NCBI GenBank assembly: GCA_030634545.1
Contig: DAOWAN010000013.1
Span: 1-33,483, forward strand
Source of the DNA: Candidatus Nanohalarchaeota archaeon
Lineage (GTDB): Archaea > EX4484-52 > B79-G9
Direction: 5' to 3'
Length of the DNA: 33,483 nt
Shown: piece after piece, positions 24,779 to 33,483 of the stretch
How the letters are laid out: each line of letters opens with the position of its first letter
Position numbering within the stretch: the stretch's first letter is position 1
Notes under the pieces: model-generated
The model's input: only the letters and a program-made list of their open reading frames with translations
What the model was told of the DNA's origin: nothing
Database searches by the model: none
Program-made: the position numbers and the translations under genes

Positions 24779-25393
24779 CTAAACTTTCTGGATCATCCGA
24801 ACTTCAACAGTCCTGACAGGATAAATCTTCTTCACATTACTGCTGATAATCTTCTGCATTTTCGAAGAATTAATATCCTCAACCATCTGCTCAGTAGCTC
24901 TCGCAGCCACATAATCCTTTATTCCAGAAGAAACCGCATGACGGATGTCTCCTTTGACTGAAGTATTAACCCTTCTTCTGGTGACTGTCAGACTCTTAAT
25001 CCTGAATCGTGAATCATCTTTCAACTTAATATCGTCAATAGAATCAACTCTCGAAGACCATCTCCTGATAGTCCTCAAAATCTGGTCGCGAAGCATCTCC
25101 TGACCGACATATTCTGTATGTGCTTCTGTGCCCTTGACATCCTTGATTTTCAATTTGACCTTGACCTTAAAATCCCTAAAATTACCAGTAAACTCACTCA
25201 AAGGAAGAACAATAACCCTTCCGATAAGATTATTATCTTTCAAAGCAAGAGTATCTGCAATCTGCTTGCTTCCAAGAAACTCCGGCGCCATAATAGCATA
25301 CCACTTCTTCTTGGACCAGCTGTCCCTCTTAATCTTGCTTGCTTTTCTGTCCGTTGTCTGTGTCTGTTTAACGATAAAAACACCCTTTTCCAT
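24779..25393 (-). CDS. rps3ae: Ribosomal protein eS1 (S3Ae)
   Basis: Small-subunit protein eS1, 204 aa, specific to archaea and eukaryotes. It matches the family through the KKKWYAIMAPEFLGSKQIADTLA start, GRVIVLPLSEFTGNFRDFKVKVKLKI, the GQEMLRDQILRTIRRWSSRVDS core, and the ARATEQMVEDINSSKMQKII stretch. It binds the small subunit near the mRNA exit channel. Its length is normal. ATG 25393 is preceded by a TATA-like TTTATAG on the minus strand rather than a strong ribosome binding site. It is one of the clearest signs that the window is archaeal. Confidence 0.96.
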   Translation of the reverse strand: MEKGVFIVKQTQTTDRKASKIKRDSWSKKKWYAIMAPEFLGSKQIADTLALKDNNLIGRVIVLPLSEFTGNFRDFKVKVKLKIKDVKGTEAHTEYVGQEMLRDQILRTIRRWSSRVDSIDDIKLKDDSRFRIKSLTVTRRRVNTSVKGDIRHAVSSGIKDYVAARATEQMVEDINSSKMQKIISSNVKKIYPVRTVEVRMIQKV

Positions 25394-25702
25394 GTAACTA
25401 TAAACAAAAACTCCAAGAATCTGGAATTAAATTCTCATCTGCCTGCGCATGAGCACAAACATCTCAAGGTTTACTGACTAAATATTAAAGGTTAATTTTA
25501 TAAATGTTCTTACAATTTTTTGTCAATTAGTCATTAGTTGTCACTTAAAAAGGAGTATTTTAGACAAGTATTTATCCGATATATCCTTAAATACCGTGTT
25601 TTTATCACTGCATTACCTATTGCAGCAACAAATAGTATGGGTTTCATTTATGGATCAAGGAGTAGGTCACATATTTATTAATTTTAAGGTTACATAGATT
25701 AA
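25394..25702. other. Divergent promoter spacer
   Basis: AT-rich and non-coding between eS1 (minus) and the DtxR-type gene (plus). A TATA-like ATATTTATTAATTTTA at 25670-25685 lies about 25 nt before ATG 25703. Nothing else recognised. Confidence 0.5.
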
Positions 25703-26173
25703 ATGCTGGTGATTATGGAGCTTACGCGGAATATGGAAGATTATCTTGAGGCGATTTATGCACTTTCCAGGGATAAGGGAAGAGTACGTGTCAAGGATAT
25801 TGCGCATAGGTTAGGCATTAAGTCAGCCTCTGTTTCAGAGATGCTAAGAAAGCTGGACAAGTGCAAGTATGTTGCATATGAAAAGTATGGTGATATTGAG
25901 CTTACATCCAGTGGGAATCTGATAGGTAAGACTGTGATGGTGAGGCATGAGACTATAAAAGCGTTTTTAAAGGTTATTCTTGTACCTGAAAATGTAGCTG
26001 AGAAAAGTGCATGCACAATAGAGCATAATCTTGAAGCAGAGACAATTGAGCAGATAGGGAAGTTTGTTAAGTTTGTGGGTGCTTATGGTATGCATCCTAA
26101 GTGGCTGGACCATTTTGAGGTATATTGCAGGACCGGAAAGATTCCAGAGTGCAGTTATAAGGATGTTAAATAA
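25703..26173 (+). CDS. DtxR/MntR-type metal-dependent repressor
   Basis: A 156-aa protein of the iron/manganese-dependent repressor family. It has an N-terminal winged helix (MEDYLEAIYALSRDKGRVRVKDIAHRLGIKSASVSEMLRKLDKCKYVAYEKYGDIELT) and a metal-binding/dimer domain with RHETIKAFL and C-T-I-E-H-N-L-E, the C-x2-E-H site of DtxR/IdeR. It has no C-terminal SH3 domain, so it is the short MntR-like form. It senses Fe(II) or Mn(II). ATG 25703 agrees with a leaderless start; ATG 25715 (with GGTGAT one nt away) is an alternative. It ends just before asd (about 18 nt to the GTG start). Confidence 0.9.
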   Translation: MLVIMELTRNMEDYLEAIYALSRDKGRVRVKDIAHRLGIKSASVSEMLRKLDKCKYVAYEKYGDIELTSSGNLIGKTVMVRHETIKAFLKVILVPENVAEKSACTIEHNLEAETIEQIGKFVKFVGAYGMHPKWLDHFEVYCRTGKIPECSYKDVK

Positions 26174-26191
26174 TTATGGCAGGTGATATGT

Positions 26192-27205
26192 GTGAAAAAT
26201 TTAAGAGTAGGAATTCTGGGGGCTACAGGGGTTGTAGGCAGAGAGCTTTTGAAAGTATTACTTGCGCGGAAATTTCCTATTGAATCATTGAGGCTGTATG
26301 CGTCTCACAGGTCTGTCGGAAAGAATATTGAGACACCACTTGGAAACATCTGTATCGAGAATGCAGACGAGGCAGATTATTCCGAGTTGGACATTGCGTT
26401 TTTTGCGATCGGCGGCGGATGGCCTAAGGAAAATGCACCTAAAGCTGCGAAAGCAGGGTGTGTTGTTGTTGATAATTCGTCTACGTTCCGGTATGAGGAT
26501 GATGTTCCGTTAGTGGTTCCTGAGATCAATGCTTCTGCGATTGGTGATTCAATGCTGATTGCCAACCCTAACTGCACTACTGCGATTGCTGCTATTCCTC
26601 TTTACCAGATTTATAAGAAGTATGGGCTTAGGAAGGTCATTATTTCTACTTACCAGGCTACAAGCGGCGCAGGCAATGGCGGGATGGCTGAGCTTGTTTC
26701 TGAGACTAAACGAGTGCTTGACGGGGGGAAAGCGGAGAATAAGGTTTTTTCGCATCCTATTGCTTTTAACGTCATTCCACATATTGATCTATTCCAGGAT
26801 AATAAGTATACCAAAGAGGAGATGAAGGTTGTGTGGGAGACACATAAGATTTTCGGGGATGATTGTATTGCTATGTCATGTACGTGTGTGAGGATCCCGA
26901 CTATGAGGGCGCATTCTGAGAGTATTGTTGTTGAGACTGAGAAGCCGATAAAGGCTCGTGATGTGCGCAAACTGTTTGATGAGACTTCTGGGATTGTGGT
27001 TCGGGATGATATAGAGAGCAATGTTTATCCTATGCCTTTGACTGCTACAGAGAAGTTTGATGTGGAAGTCGGGCGTATCCGGCAGAATCTTGTGTTCGGT
27101 GAGCGCGGTCTTGAGTTTTTTGTGTGCGGGGACCAGCTGCTGAAGGGTGCTGCGCTGAATGCGGTTGAGATTGCGGAAGTTGTTGTTCGGGAAAGGTTTT
27201 GTTAG
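26192..27205 (+). CDS. asd: Aspartate-semialdehyde dehydrogenase
   Basis: ASA dehydrogenase, 337 aa, reducing beta-aspartyl phosphate to the semialdehyde for Lys/Thr/Met biosynthesis. It has NADP-binding GILGATGVVGRELLKVLLARKFP, catalytic Cys in NPNCTT, and RIPTMRAHSE with active-site His. The order (SHRSVGK near the N-terminus) is of the bacterial type. GTG 26192 is chosen: GGTGAT (26182-26187) stands 4 nt before it, the same spacing as for ribH; the GTG at 26183 lies inside that site. It follows the DtxR gene by 18 nt and may share its transcript. Confidence 0.95.
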   Translation: MKNLRVGILGATGVVGRELLKVLLARKFPIESLRLYASHRSVGKNIETPLGNICIENADEADYSELDIAFFAIGGGWPKENAPKAAKAGCVVVDNSSTFRYEDDVPLVVPEINASAIGDSMLIANPNCTTAIAAIPLYQIYKKYGLRKVIISTYQATSGAGNGGMAELVSETKRVLDGGKAENKVFSHPIAFNVIPHIDLFQDNKYTKEEMKVVWETHKIFGDDCIAMSCTCVRIPTMRAHSESIVVETEKPIKARDVRKLFDETSGIVVRDDIESNVYPMPLTATEKFDVEVGRIRQNLVFGERGLEFFVCGDQLLKGAALNAVEIAEVVVRERFC

Positions 27206-27436
27206 AGGTTTGCCGTTTGCTGATTTTGTTGAGATGGTCGGAAGGGGATATTGGAGGGGTTTCTGTTATGATTCCGTTTGGAGAGTTGTTGCGGTCTGTT
27301 GTCCGCCATAAGCCTGTCTGTTTTAACGCTGTGTTGCCTGTGAATGTGTAGCTTGCTGTTATCGGGCTGTTGTGTTCACTGTTGTTTTGTTGATTGTGAA
27401 TGAGGTTACTTTGGGAGGGGCGGTGTCTAAGGCATC

Positions 27437-30400
27437 TCATCCGTTGCTCTTTAATAAAAATGTTCCTCTATGAGATACTAAATCAATCGTATTGGTATCT
27501 GAAATAGTAGCAGGATTATCTTTAAAGTTATCATAAGTTAATTGCTTGCAGGTTTCAGGCAAAGCGATGTTTGAGACATCGTTTATGGTTGGATTGACAT
27601 AGACATATCCTTTTTCAAATTCGCGGTAGTAGATGTTGTTGCCGCTGATAGTGATGATTTTGTATTTGCCGATGGCGTTGCCGAGATCTATATGGTCATA
27701 TTCGTCATGATATGTAGCGTAGGAATAAGCTCTAGCGTTGAAACTGAAATATGTATTATCATCAACTGTGTTTTTGCCAAGATGATAAGAGCAAAGACCA
27801 TACCAGAGAGCGTCATTTAGTGTCACCGGTTCACCCCAATTATCAACACCTTCACCATTAACTAATGTAGATTTTACAAAAGATTGCATACCATAATTAA
27901 TTCTATGAATTTGACTAGAAACTTCAATTTGTTTAAGCCAAATATGTTCAGCAAAAAATTGACAATCACCACTTCCCCATCCAACTACATAAGCTCCTTC
28001 AGATGCGGCGAAATGAACTAGATTTTCTAAATTATTGTCTAATTCAATATAGGCATCAATGCTCTCCTGCGTTTTTACTGTACCTGAATTAAGCCAAACA
28101 AGAGTATTGTGTTCGGTCATTGCTTTTGCTACTTTATCTATCCAATTTATTAATGCTGGTGTCCAATCAATATTTCTAGGATTGGTTGTTGCTCCTGAAT
28201 TTGATACCAACAACTGTACTTCGTCTATAAAAACGCCATCCGATTGCCATACTTTTCCTAAATTATCTGTATTCCATGCTTCAATCCAATACTTACTGAA
28301 TTTTGGATTACTCCAATCAGGTATAAAATTATGTATATTTGCGCCATTAACCCTGTCTCCATGTATATTATATAAAAACATATCGGGATTGTCTATATTG
28401 CAGTTTCCAAGTGAATGATCCCGAGATATATCCCACCTGCCCATAGTTGCTTTATATGGGTTTGTTTTGCCGTCCTCATTGTCTTTTATTCTAGACTGGT
28501 AATATGAAAATATCTTAATATTTGGATTGAGTTTTTTAAGTTCACCCCAAGTATCTCCTTCAACATCAGCCCATCTAAATCCTTGTGCTGCGATGATATC
28601 AAATTTGTGGACATCTATTACATCTTGCGCAGTCCAATCTGCCCCAACACGCCACAAGAATGTATTTGTGAATTTATTCCCGGTAACATCCCCCTCACTC
28701 ACCACAACCCCTGTTGGAGCAGCAGACGCCCTTCTTAAAAACATTCCTGTATGGCGCGGGAAATCTGGCAAAGTTGTAATGCTTGGGGTGGATTCTAAAC
28801 TGCCGAAAAGGTTGCTGTGGCTAATGATTTTGCATGATTCGCTAATGCCTAAATCATCATTTAAGGAAATACTGCTGGAAACATCAGCGTTATGCGGGTT
28901 GACAATCACATAACCATTGGCAAATTCGCGCAAGTAAAGAGGGAGACCTCCAACTGTTTTAGTGTAATATGATGTTTGCGCCGCGCCTAGATTCAGATTT
29001 CCTTCGTTCGCAGAGTCGTATTCGTCAAACCAGCGAAGCTGGCTCCAAAGTCCCTCCCTTACATTGCTTGCTAAATAAAAATAAGTTGGCTTGCCTTGTC
29101 CGGAATCTCTTTTAATAAGCGCGAAAGAGCCAAGGGTAAAATAAAGAAGCTGGTCATGGGTTATGGTGTTGCCAAAAATGTCTGTACCCGGCGCATCCCA
29201 GCCAAGTTTGGCTGTATTTACTAACACCACCTCTATATTTTTGCAGTAAGAATAAGTTTCTATCCTATCTTTCCAGCGTTCGTATGAATAAAGTTGAACA
29301 TCATTTGCCGCACCCCCTACATAAGTCGCAAAAGCGTGTTCTTCCATAATTTGTTCCGGCCTTTGGTCAACAGGTCCGTCATTTAATGCTTTCCAAACAT
29401 GCCGATTAAATTCAGAATCAGCTTCTCCCGGACCTGCCTGAAGTTTAATACCATACTGATTAAGTTCTTGAGTTGCCATCTGATAAAACTTTACCATATT
29501 ATTCTGCCAATCCTCTGCTGTATTGTATCCAGGGGTTGTAGGATTAGGAATGCATCCTGAGTGGCATATTTGCCCTTTGGTTCCATCTGTATGAATGCCG
29601 TCCGCTCCTTTCCACCATTCGCCTGCCCCGGCAATTGTCATATCTTTATTTTGCGCTTGCGCCCAAAAATCAACATAATCAGGATCCCCAAATTTAAAAA
29701 AATACGAATCCCACACTGCGTTGGTCACAGGATCGCCACTAGCCCCATAAATATGAAAATCTTTATTAAACGCGTTCTGGGGATTATTGCTTAATGTGCC
29801 CTGAGGAGGAAAATCCTGCTGATTGATGCGGCCTATTGAAGATCTCAATAAAGGACTTCTTGGATCATCGTCAAGCCTAGAAACAGAGCCTGTAGAATAA
29901 ATAAAAATTTTAGCATCGGGGTTTCTGTGTTTTATCTCTTCAAAAAGATTCCTCCCCTCAGTAGAAACATCATCATAATGCCATCGTCGAATATTAAAAG
30001 CGCTAAACTTTGCCAAGGTGCTTACATCTTCAGCTGTAAATTGGCTATGAGATCCAAGATGGCAAATGCCGAAATTCATAAATTTCTCTGTAGCACTTGA
30101 ATCATCGCCAAAGACACAGGCAACACCATCCCAGTTGTATCCATCATCACACTTATAACAACTTCCTGACCCGCAGCATTCACCTTCAACAATATGCCCG
30201 TCAGTCAGCCCGTTGCGACAGCCAGGATCTGTAAAGCAACTAGAAACGAATATCACAGACACACTATCTTCATGCAAAACAGTGACCCCGCAATCATTTT
30301 TCACAAAATCCACAGGATAAGTTGTATAGCTTGAACGCTTTACTATCTTATCAGCAAGCGACATCACAGTCTTCTTCTGACCAAGATAGCTCACCTCCGA

Positions 30401-30781
30401 TTGGCACTTAAGAGCCTTGCATTTCGGATTCTCTTCCACAAGCTTCATACACAGATACCCGCCGACAGCCGTCTCATGAACTTTCACCTTCCCCTCAATA
30501 TCTTCAGGATACGCCTTCACATCATCCGTGACATATATCGCCTCGACGTTATCCGGAATCTCTGCCTTGTAATATGTCTCTTCTCCTGTACTTGCAGCGC
30601 ATAAGGTATTCACATGCGCATAGATTTCAGAAAACTGCTGATTCGCATCCGCTCGCGCCATCTCAGTAAACACATTATTAAGAATACCCAAAAATAGACC
30701 TATAACAACAAGCCCGACAATCAGCCCGGTTATTATCCAGTTAAACGCAAACGCTTTTCTGACATGCAACACAAATAACAC
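27437..30781 (-). CDS. Membrane-anchored protein with tandem GHL15-like barrels
   Basis: An 1114-aa protein. The N-terminus is one membrane helix of pilin-like character (KAFAFNWIITGLIVGLVVIG), then a shared module (about 46-235) with many Cys and an EGF-like CDDGYNWDGVACV. Then come two TIM-barrel-like domains of GHL15/polysaccharide-hydrolase type, about 240-640 and 690-1040; the first has ADGIHTDGTKG and the second DGVFIDEVQLL. Each ends with a beta-sandwich (YLREFANGYVIVNPH and YYREFEKGYVYVNPT). The enzyme is probably extracellular, acting on polysaccharides. The start is ambiguous: GTG 30781, or GTG 30772, about 25 nt from the TATA-like TTTAAATA near 30797. Confidence 0.8.
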   Translation of the reverse strand: MLFVLHVRKAFAFNWIITGLIVGLVVIGLFLGILNNVFTEMARADANQQFSEIYAHVNTLCAASTGEETYYKAEIPDNVEAIYVTDDVKAYPEDIEGKVKVHETAVGGYLCMKLVEENPKCKALKCQSEVSYLGQKKTVMSLADKIVKRSSYTTYPVDFVKNDCGVTVLHEDSVSVIFVSSCFTDPGCRNGLTDGHIVEGECCGSGSCYKCDDGYNWDGVACVFGDDSSATEKFMNFGICHLGSHSQFTAEDVSTLAKFSAFNIRRWHYDDVSTEGRNLFEEIKHRNPDAKIFIYSTGSVSRLDDDPRSPLLRSSIGRINQQDFPPQGTLSNNPQNAFNKDFHIYGASGDPVTNAVWDSYFFKFGDPDYVDFWAQAQNKDMTIAGAGEWWKGADGIHTDGTKGQICHSGCIPNPTTPGYNTAEDWQNNMVKFYQMATQELNQYGIKLQAGPGEADSEFNRHVWKALNDGPVDQRPEQIMEEHAFATYVGGAANDVQLYSYERWKDRIETYSYCKNIEVVLVNTAKLGWDAPGTDIFGNTITHDQLLYFTLGSFALIKRDSGQGKPTYFYLASNVREGLWSQLRWFDEYDSANEGNLNLGAAQTSYYTKTVGGLPLYLREFANGYVIVNPHNADVSSSISLNDDLGISESCKIISHSNLFGSLESTPSITTLPDFPRHTGMFLRRASAAPTGVVVSEGDVTGNKFTNTFLWRVGADWTAQDVIDVHKFDIIAAQGFRWADVEGDTWGELKKLNPNIKIFSYYQSRIKDNEDGKTNPYKATMGRWDISRDHSLGNCNIDNPDMFLYNIHGDRVNGANIHNFIPDWSNPKFSKYWIEAWNTDNLGKVWQSDGVFIDEVQLLVSNSGATTNPRNIDWTPALINWIDKVAKAMTEHNTLVWLNSGTVKTQESIDAYIELDNNLENLVHFAASEGAYVVGWGSGDCQFFAEHIWLKQIEVSSQIHRINYGMQSFVKSTLVNGEGVDNWGEPVTLNDALWYGLCSYHLGKNTVDDNTYFSFNARAYSYATYHDEYDHIDLGNAIGKYKIITISGNNIYYREFEKGYVYVNPTINDVSNIALPETCKQLTYDNFKDNPATISDTNTIDLVSHRGTFLLKSNG
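30120..30610 (-). repeat. Duplicated anchor-module coding segment, copy 1
   Basis: This DNA is nearly identical to 33005-33483 (continuing past the window). It encodes the Cys-rich module shared by the two polysaccharide-active proteins. The high identity contrasts with the unrelated downstream halves, so the copy was made recently or is kept alike by gene conversion. Confidence 0.85.
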
Positions 30782-30882
30782 TCACATAATCTCTATTTAA
30801 ACACAGCTATCTAAGATAATACAAATAACTTACATAAAACAGTATATATAATTATCAAATTACAAAATAAAACGAATTTTAG

Positions 30883-31392
30883 GTCTCGCCTATCCCAATC
30901 GCAGCAAGCTGCGGGGTATTACGGCGAGACAAATTTATATAAGGTCAATTGATCTTCTGTAACACCCTGTTTCATAATATATTCTTTCATTGACTTGACA
31001 TCATATCCATCTCCTACCGTATCGATATGACCTCCATCACTCCAAAACTGACCACCCCAAAGAACTTTCTTTACATCGGGAAATTCTCTGAAAATTTCTC
31101 TAGCCAAAATACTCTTACAGATTTGCATAAGACGAGATGGAGAATGTCGTGGAGCAGATTCAACAAGAATATGCAAATGATTTCTATCCGTACCAACAGC
31201 ATAAAAGCCAAAATGATACCGTAATTCAATTTCTCCAAGAATCTGTTGTCAATAACCACCAGTCACCGCTCGCTTCGCTCGCTATAGACTGGTGGCATGA
31301 CGGACGCCACTAACTTGACGTTGTCAGCTCATTATGAACAATTCAATTGACTAAATGATGTCGCTTTTAGCCACCAGTCAAAAGACTGGTGG
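30883..31392 (-). mobile_element. IS200/IS605-type relic with hairpin ends
   Basis: The 3' side has a nested hairpin 30883-30930: GTCTCGCC with GGCGAGAC outside and GCAGC-AA-GCTGC inside. The other side has CCACCAGTC/GACTGGTGG at 31256-31295 and again as a tight 4-nt-loop hairpin at 31371-31392. Subterminal hairpins and a Y1 transposase fragment identify the family. No target duplication is expected for this family, and none is seen. Confidence 0.65.
30919..31248 (-). pseudogene. tnpA: IS200-type TnpA fragment, N-terminus missing
   Basis: The frame runs from just inside a stop at 31249-31251. It reads EIELRYHFGFYAVGTDRNHLHILVE (HUH motif H-L-H) then SPSRLMQICKSILAREIFREFP, VLWGGQFWSDGG and a catalytic tyrosine in KEYIMKQG. 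About 25-40 N-terminal residues of a normal Y1 transposase are absent and there is no start codon before the HUH region (ATG 31176 lies inside it), so it is a truncated relic. Its stop codon lies in the hairpin at 30883-30930. Confidence 0.75.
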
Positions 31393-31443
31393 AAATCACT
31401 TCTTTATAGATATTCCCACAATCAGTAAATGCTGTTTTGTTTT

Positions 31444-31483
31444 CATAAAGTATATTCCGTCATCGTATGAGATATACTTTATG
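31444..31483. repeat. 12-bp perfect inverted repeat
   Basis: CATAAAGTATAT (31444-31455) and ATATACTTTATG (31472-31483) with a 16-nt loop. It lies 82 nt beyond the stop of the pectate-lyase-like gene. It may be a terminator stem or an operator. The rest of 31393-31564 is AT-rich and shows no gene. Confidence 0.6.
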
Positions 31484-31564
31484 GAACAAAATTTAATATC
31501 TATCATGATTTGCTATAAACGATACACCACAATCACCTACAAAATTGCGAACGGTCTGAAAATA

Positions 31565-33483
31565 TTATTTGCCTTCAACATCTGCCGCTAACCCATGCAG
31601 CCATTCTTCAAGATTGGTATAGCCATCAGAGTCGTCGTCGGCGTGGGGGTTGGCTGGAATATCAAGTGTTATTGTGTTTTTGGCTAAGACTGGCCAGCCG
31701 GGAACAGTGCTTTTAATACTGCCTTGCGTTCCTCCACTATTTGCCTCTGAGATAAAACGACTATCTACAGAATCTCTATCAGCAGGGCGAGCACCAACAT
31801 TTGCAATAATATTAGCCCTTACATCAACCGTAGCTCGTGGAATCCATCCATCCGGCCAGTCTACTGTTGGTGTTAATGATTTTAAATCATTTTCTGTTGC
31901 ATCCATGGGGGTACGAAATCTGACATATTGCCAATCAGATGAACTGGTTTGTGTTCCAGCTTCACATTTGTTTCCCTCAAAATACATTTGAGCTCCGTAA
32001 CCACTTCCAATTGGAGATAAACTTGGCATTTGATTATACGCACTTGCAGTCTTGGAACTTGGACCAGATTCTACCACATTACGTACATAATCAATACTCA
32101 TAAAATCAAAGGGATCCCCTCGAGAAGTATACGCATCATCAATTCCGGTATTAAAATCTCCCATATTATATATAAAATTGTTCGTTATAAGAGTCTCGGT
32201 GGCACCATAGCTCACAACGGGATTACGATAAAAATTAGAAATAAATAATGAATCTACCACCATTAAATTACTACCCGCTGACATAAGTAATCCTTTGCCA
32301 GTATTACTGGGGTCTGAAGATGGTTTATGTAATGCTTCACCAAATATCATATTACTGTATGTAATATCATGTGGGAACGCATTAGGACCTGTTCCATAAT
32401 CCCAACATGAACTTCCGAGTCCATTATCATCGACTTGCCAACCTAATGATATATGGTCAACAACGACATTATATGGGCTTTCTCCCCCTAAACACCACTT
32501 AGGGCCACAACTAAACCCATCACTACTGTGTCCAATATCACCAGGTCTAAAACGTATGTGTTGAACCAATACATCGTGCCCGCTAATTCTCAAACCAGCA
32601 TAATTTCTAATTAGAATTCCAGGTGACGGTGCTGTTTGTCCAGCAATTATAGTGTAATTATTATCCATACGAATATATATACTTGGATTTCCAACTATAG
32701 TTCCACTGACTTCAAAAAGAATAACTTTCCCGGTATTTGCCGGCGGGGCGTAATTAACAGCTTCTAAAAAGGACCCCGTTTTCACTGCCACGCCATTGCG
32801 GATGCTGTTTCCCGGCATTCCATTGTCAGTGGTAAGATCTGTCACAATAAAAATAACTGGATCATTCGCCGCGCCATAAGCTGCCCTCGTCTCAGTTCCA
32901 AAACCATAAAGACCAGGGACTATAGACAAATATGGTTGGGGAATTACAGGGTCCGGGACAGGGTCCGGGACAGGGTCCGGGGCAGAAACGCAATTCAGCC
33001 CATTCCAATTGTATCCGTCATCACACTCATAACAGCTTCCTGCACCGCAGCATTCACCTTCAACAGTATGCCCGTCAGTCAGCCCACTGCGGCAACCAGG
33101 ATATGTAAGACAACTAGAAACGAATTTCACAGACACACTATCTTCATCCAAGACAGTGACCCCGCAATCATTTTTCACAAAATCCACAGGATAAGTCGTA
33201 TAGCTTGAACGCTTTACTATCTTATCAGCAAGCGACATAACAGTCTTCTTCTGACCCAGATAGCTTACCTCAGACATGCACTTAAGAGCTTTGCATTTCG
33301 GATTCTCTTCCACAAGCTTCATACACAGATACCCCCCGACAGCCGTCTCATGAACTTTCACCTTCCCCTCAATATCTTCAGGATACGTCTTCACATCATC
33401 CGTGACATATATCGCCTCGACGATATCCGGAATCTCTGCCTTGTAATATGTCTCTTCCCCTGTACTTGCAGCGCACAATGTAT
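31565..33483 (-). CDS. Anchor-module pectate-lyase-like protein, 5' end beyond window
   Basis: Partial, at least 638 residues; the start lies past the window edge, since TLCAASTG continues the neighbouring anchor module. From about residue 1 to 165 it repeats the Cys-rich module of the 1114-aa protein, with CDDGYNWNGLNCV. A Pro-rich linker follows (SAPDPVPDPVPDPVIPQ), then a right-handed beta-helix with a pectate-lyase C-like core: VLVQHIRFRPGD and NVVVDHISLGW. The C-terminus has ADDDSDGYTNLEEWLHGL, a Ca-binding dockerin/thrombospondin-3-like segment. It probably cleaves a uronic-acid polymer outside the cell; substrate unknown. Its stop is at 31565. Confidence 0.8.
   Translation of the reverse strand, partial: TLCAASTGEETYYKAEIPDIVEAIYVTDDVKTYPEDIEGKVKVHETAVGGYLCMKLVEENPKCKALKCMSEVSYLGQKKTVMSLADKIVKRSSYTTYPVDFVKNDCGVTVLDEDSVSVKFVSSCLTYPGCRSGLTDGHTVEGECCGAGSCYECDDGYNWNGLNCVSAPDPVPDPVPDPVIPQPYLSIVPGLYGFGTETRAAYGAANDPVIFIVTDLTTDNGMPGNSIRNGVAVKTGSFLEAVNYAPPANTGKVILFEVSGTIVGNPSIYIRMDNNYTIIAGQTAPSPGILIRNYAGLRISGHDVLVQHIRFRPGDIGHSSDGFSCGPKWCLGGESPYNVVVDHISLGWQVDDNGLGSSCWDYGTGPNAFPHDITYSNMIFGEALHKPSSDPSNTGKGLLMSAGSNLMVVDSLFISNFYRNPVVSYGATETLITNNFIYNMGDFNTGIDDAYTSRGDPFDFMSIDYVRNVVESGPSSKTASAYNQMPSLSPIGSGYGAQMYFEGNKCEAGTQTSSSDWQYVRFRTPMDATENDLKSLTPTVDWPDGWIPRATVDVRANIIANVGARPADRDSVDSRFISEANSGGTQGSIKSTVPGWPVLAKNTITLDIPANPHADDDSDGYTNLEEWLHGLAADVEGK
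33005..33483 (-). repeat. Duplicated anchor-module coding segment, copy 2
   Basis: Near-identical to 30120-30610, same orientation. The copy runs beyond the window, so its far limit is unknown. Confidence 0.85.

Noticed and set aside
27045-27440. 131-aa frame on the minus strand, Pro/Ser/Thr-rich
   Set aside because: It mostly overlaps the 3' end of asd and reflects GT-rich DNA. It shows no domain, signal or start site.

Overview
The window is archaeal DNA, most likely from an uncultivated lineage. The evidence is ribosomal protein eS1 (S3Ae), an archaeal-type riboflavin synthase, a CTP-dependent riboflavin kinase fused to a DNA-binding domain (RbkR type), a RecJ/GAN-like DHH nuclease, TATA boxes about 25-30 nt ahead of apparently leaderless genes, and GGTGAT-type ribosome binding sites. 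A narrower placement (for example Altiarchaeota or a DPANN group) is only a guess. Some genes look bacterial in type: the RibB-RibA fusion and the aspartate-semialdehyde dehydrogenase.

Layout. 1-3900: three secreted or membrane-anchored surface proteins. 3999-8592: an intact-looking 4.6-kb transposon with 17-bp terminal inverted repeats, a 9-bp target duplication and extra internal iterons. It carries a SWIM-finger DDE transposase and, divergently, a DGQHR-domain (DndB-like) gene abutting a HEPN gene, plus two unknown genes. It sits just upstream of the promoter of a MscS-type channel (8637-9539). 9548-17133: an accessory block on the minus strand holding a DUF4143 ATPase, a stray riboflavin-pathway reductase, an AlbA_2/Schlafen-like regulator with tetrapeptide repeats, and an AT-rich two-gene operon (802-aa protein with a HEPN-like motif, then a DUF2130 coiled-coil nuclease-like protein) lying between two copies of the regulator leader. 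17273-21257: riboflavin genes rbkR-ribC-ribH-ribBA and a translationally coupled amidohydrolase. 21623-27205: a surface protein, DHH nuclease, eS1, DtxR-type regulator and Asd. 27437-33483: two large extracellular polysaccharide-active proteins that share an almost identical N-terminal anchor module but have different effector domains (tandem GHL15-like barrels versus a pectate-lyase-like beta-helix), separated by an IS200 relic.

How parts fit. RibBA, the RIB7-type reductase, RibH and RibC give most of the route from GTP and ribulose 5-phosphate to riboflavin, and RbkR makes FMN and probably regulates the cluster. The pyrimidine deaminase is absent as a recognised family, and the amidohydrolase overlapping ribBA by 4 bp is a strong candidate for that step. 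The most system-like unknowns are the DGQHR-HEPN pair carried by the transposon and the 802-aa/DUF2130 operon; both look like nucleic-acid-targeting conflict modules, but no function is proven. A 121-123-bp repeat with inverted ends occurs at 1218-1338 and 22941-23063 and is unexplained.
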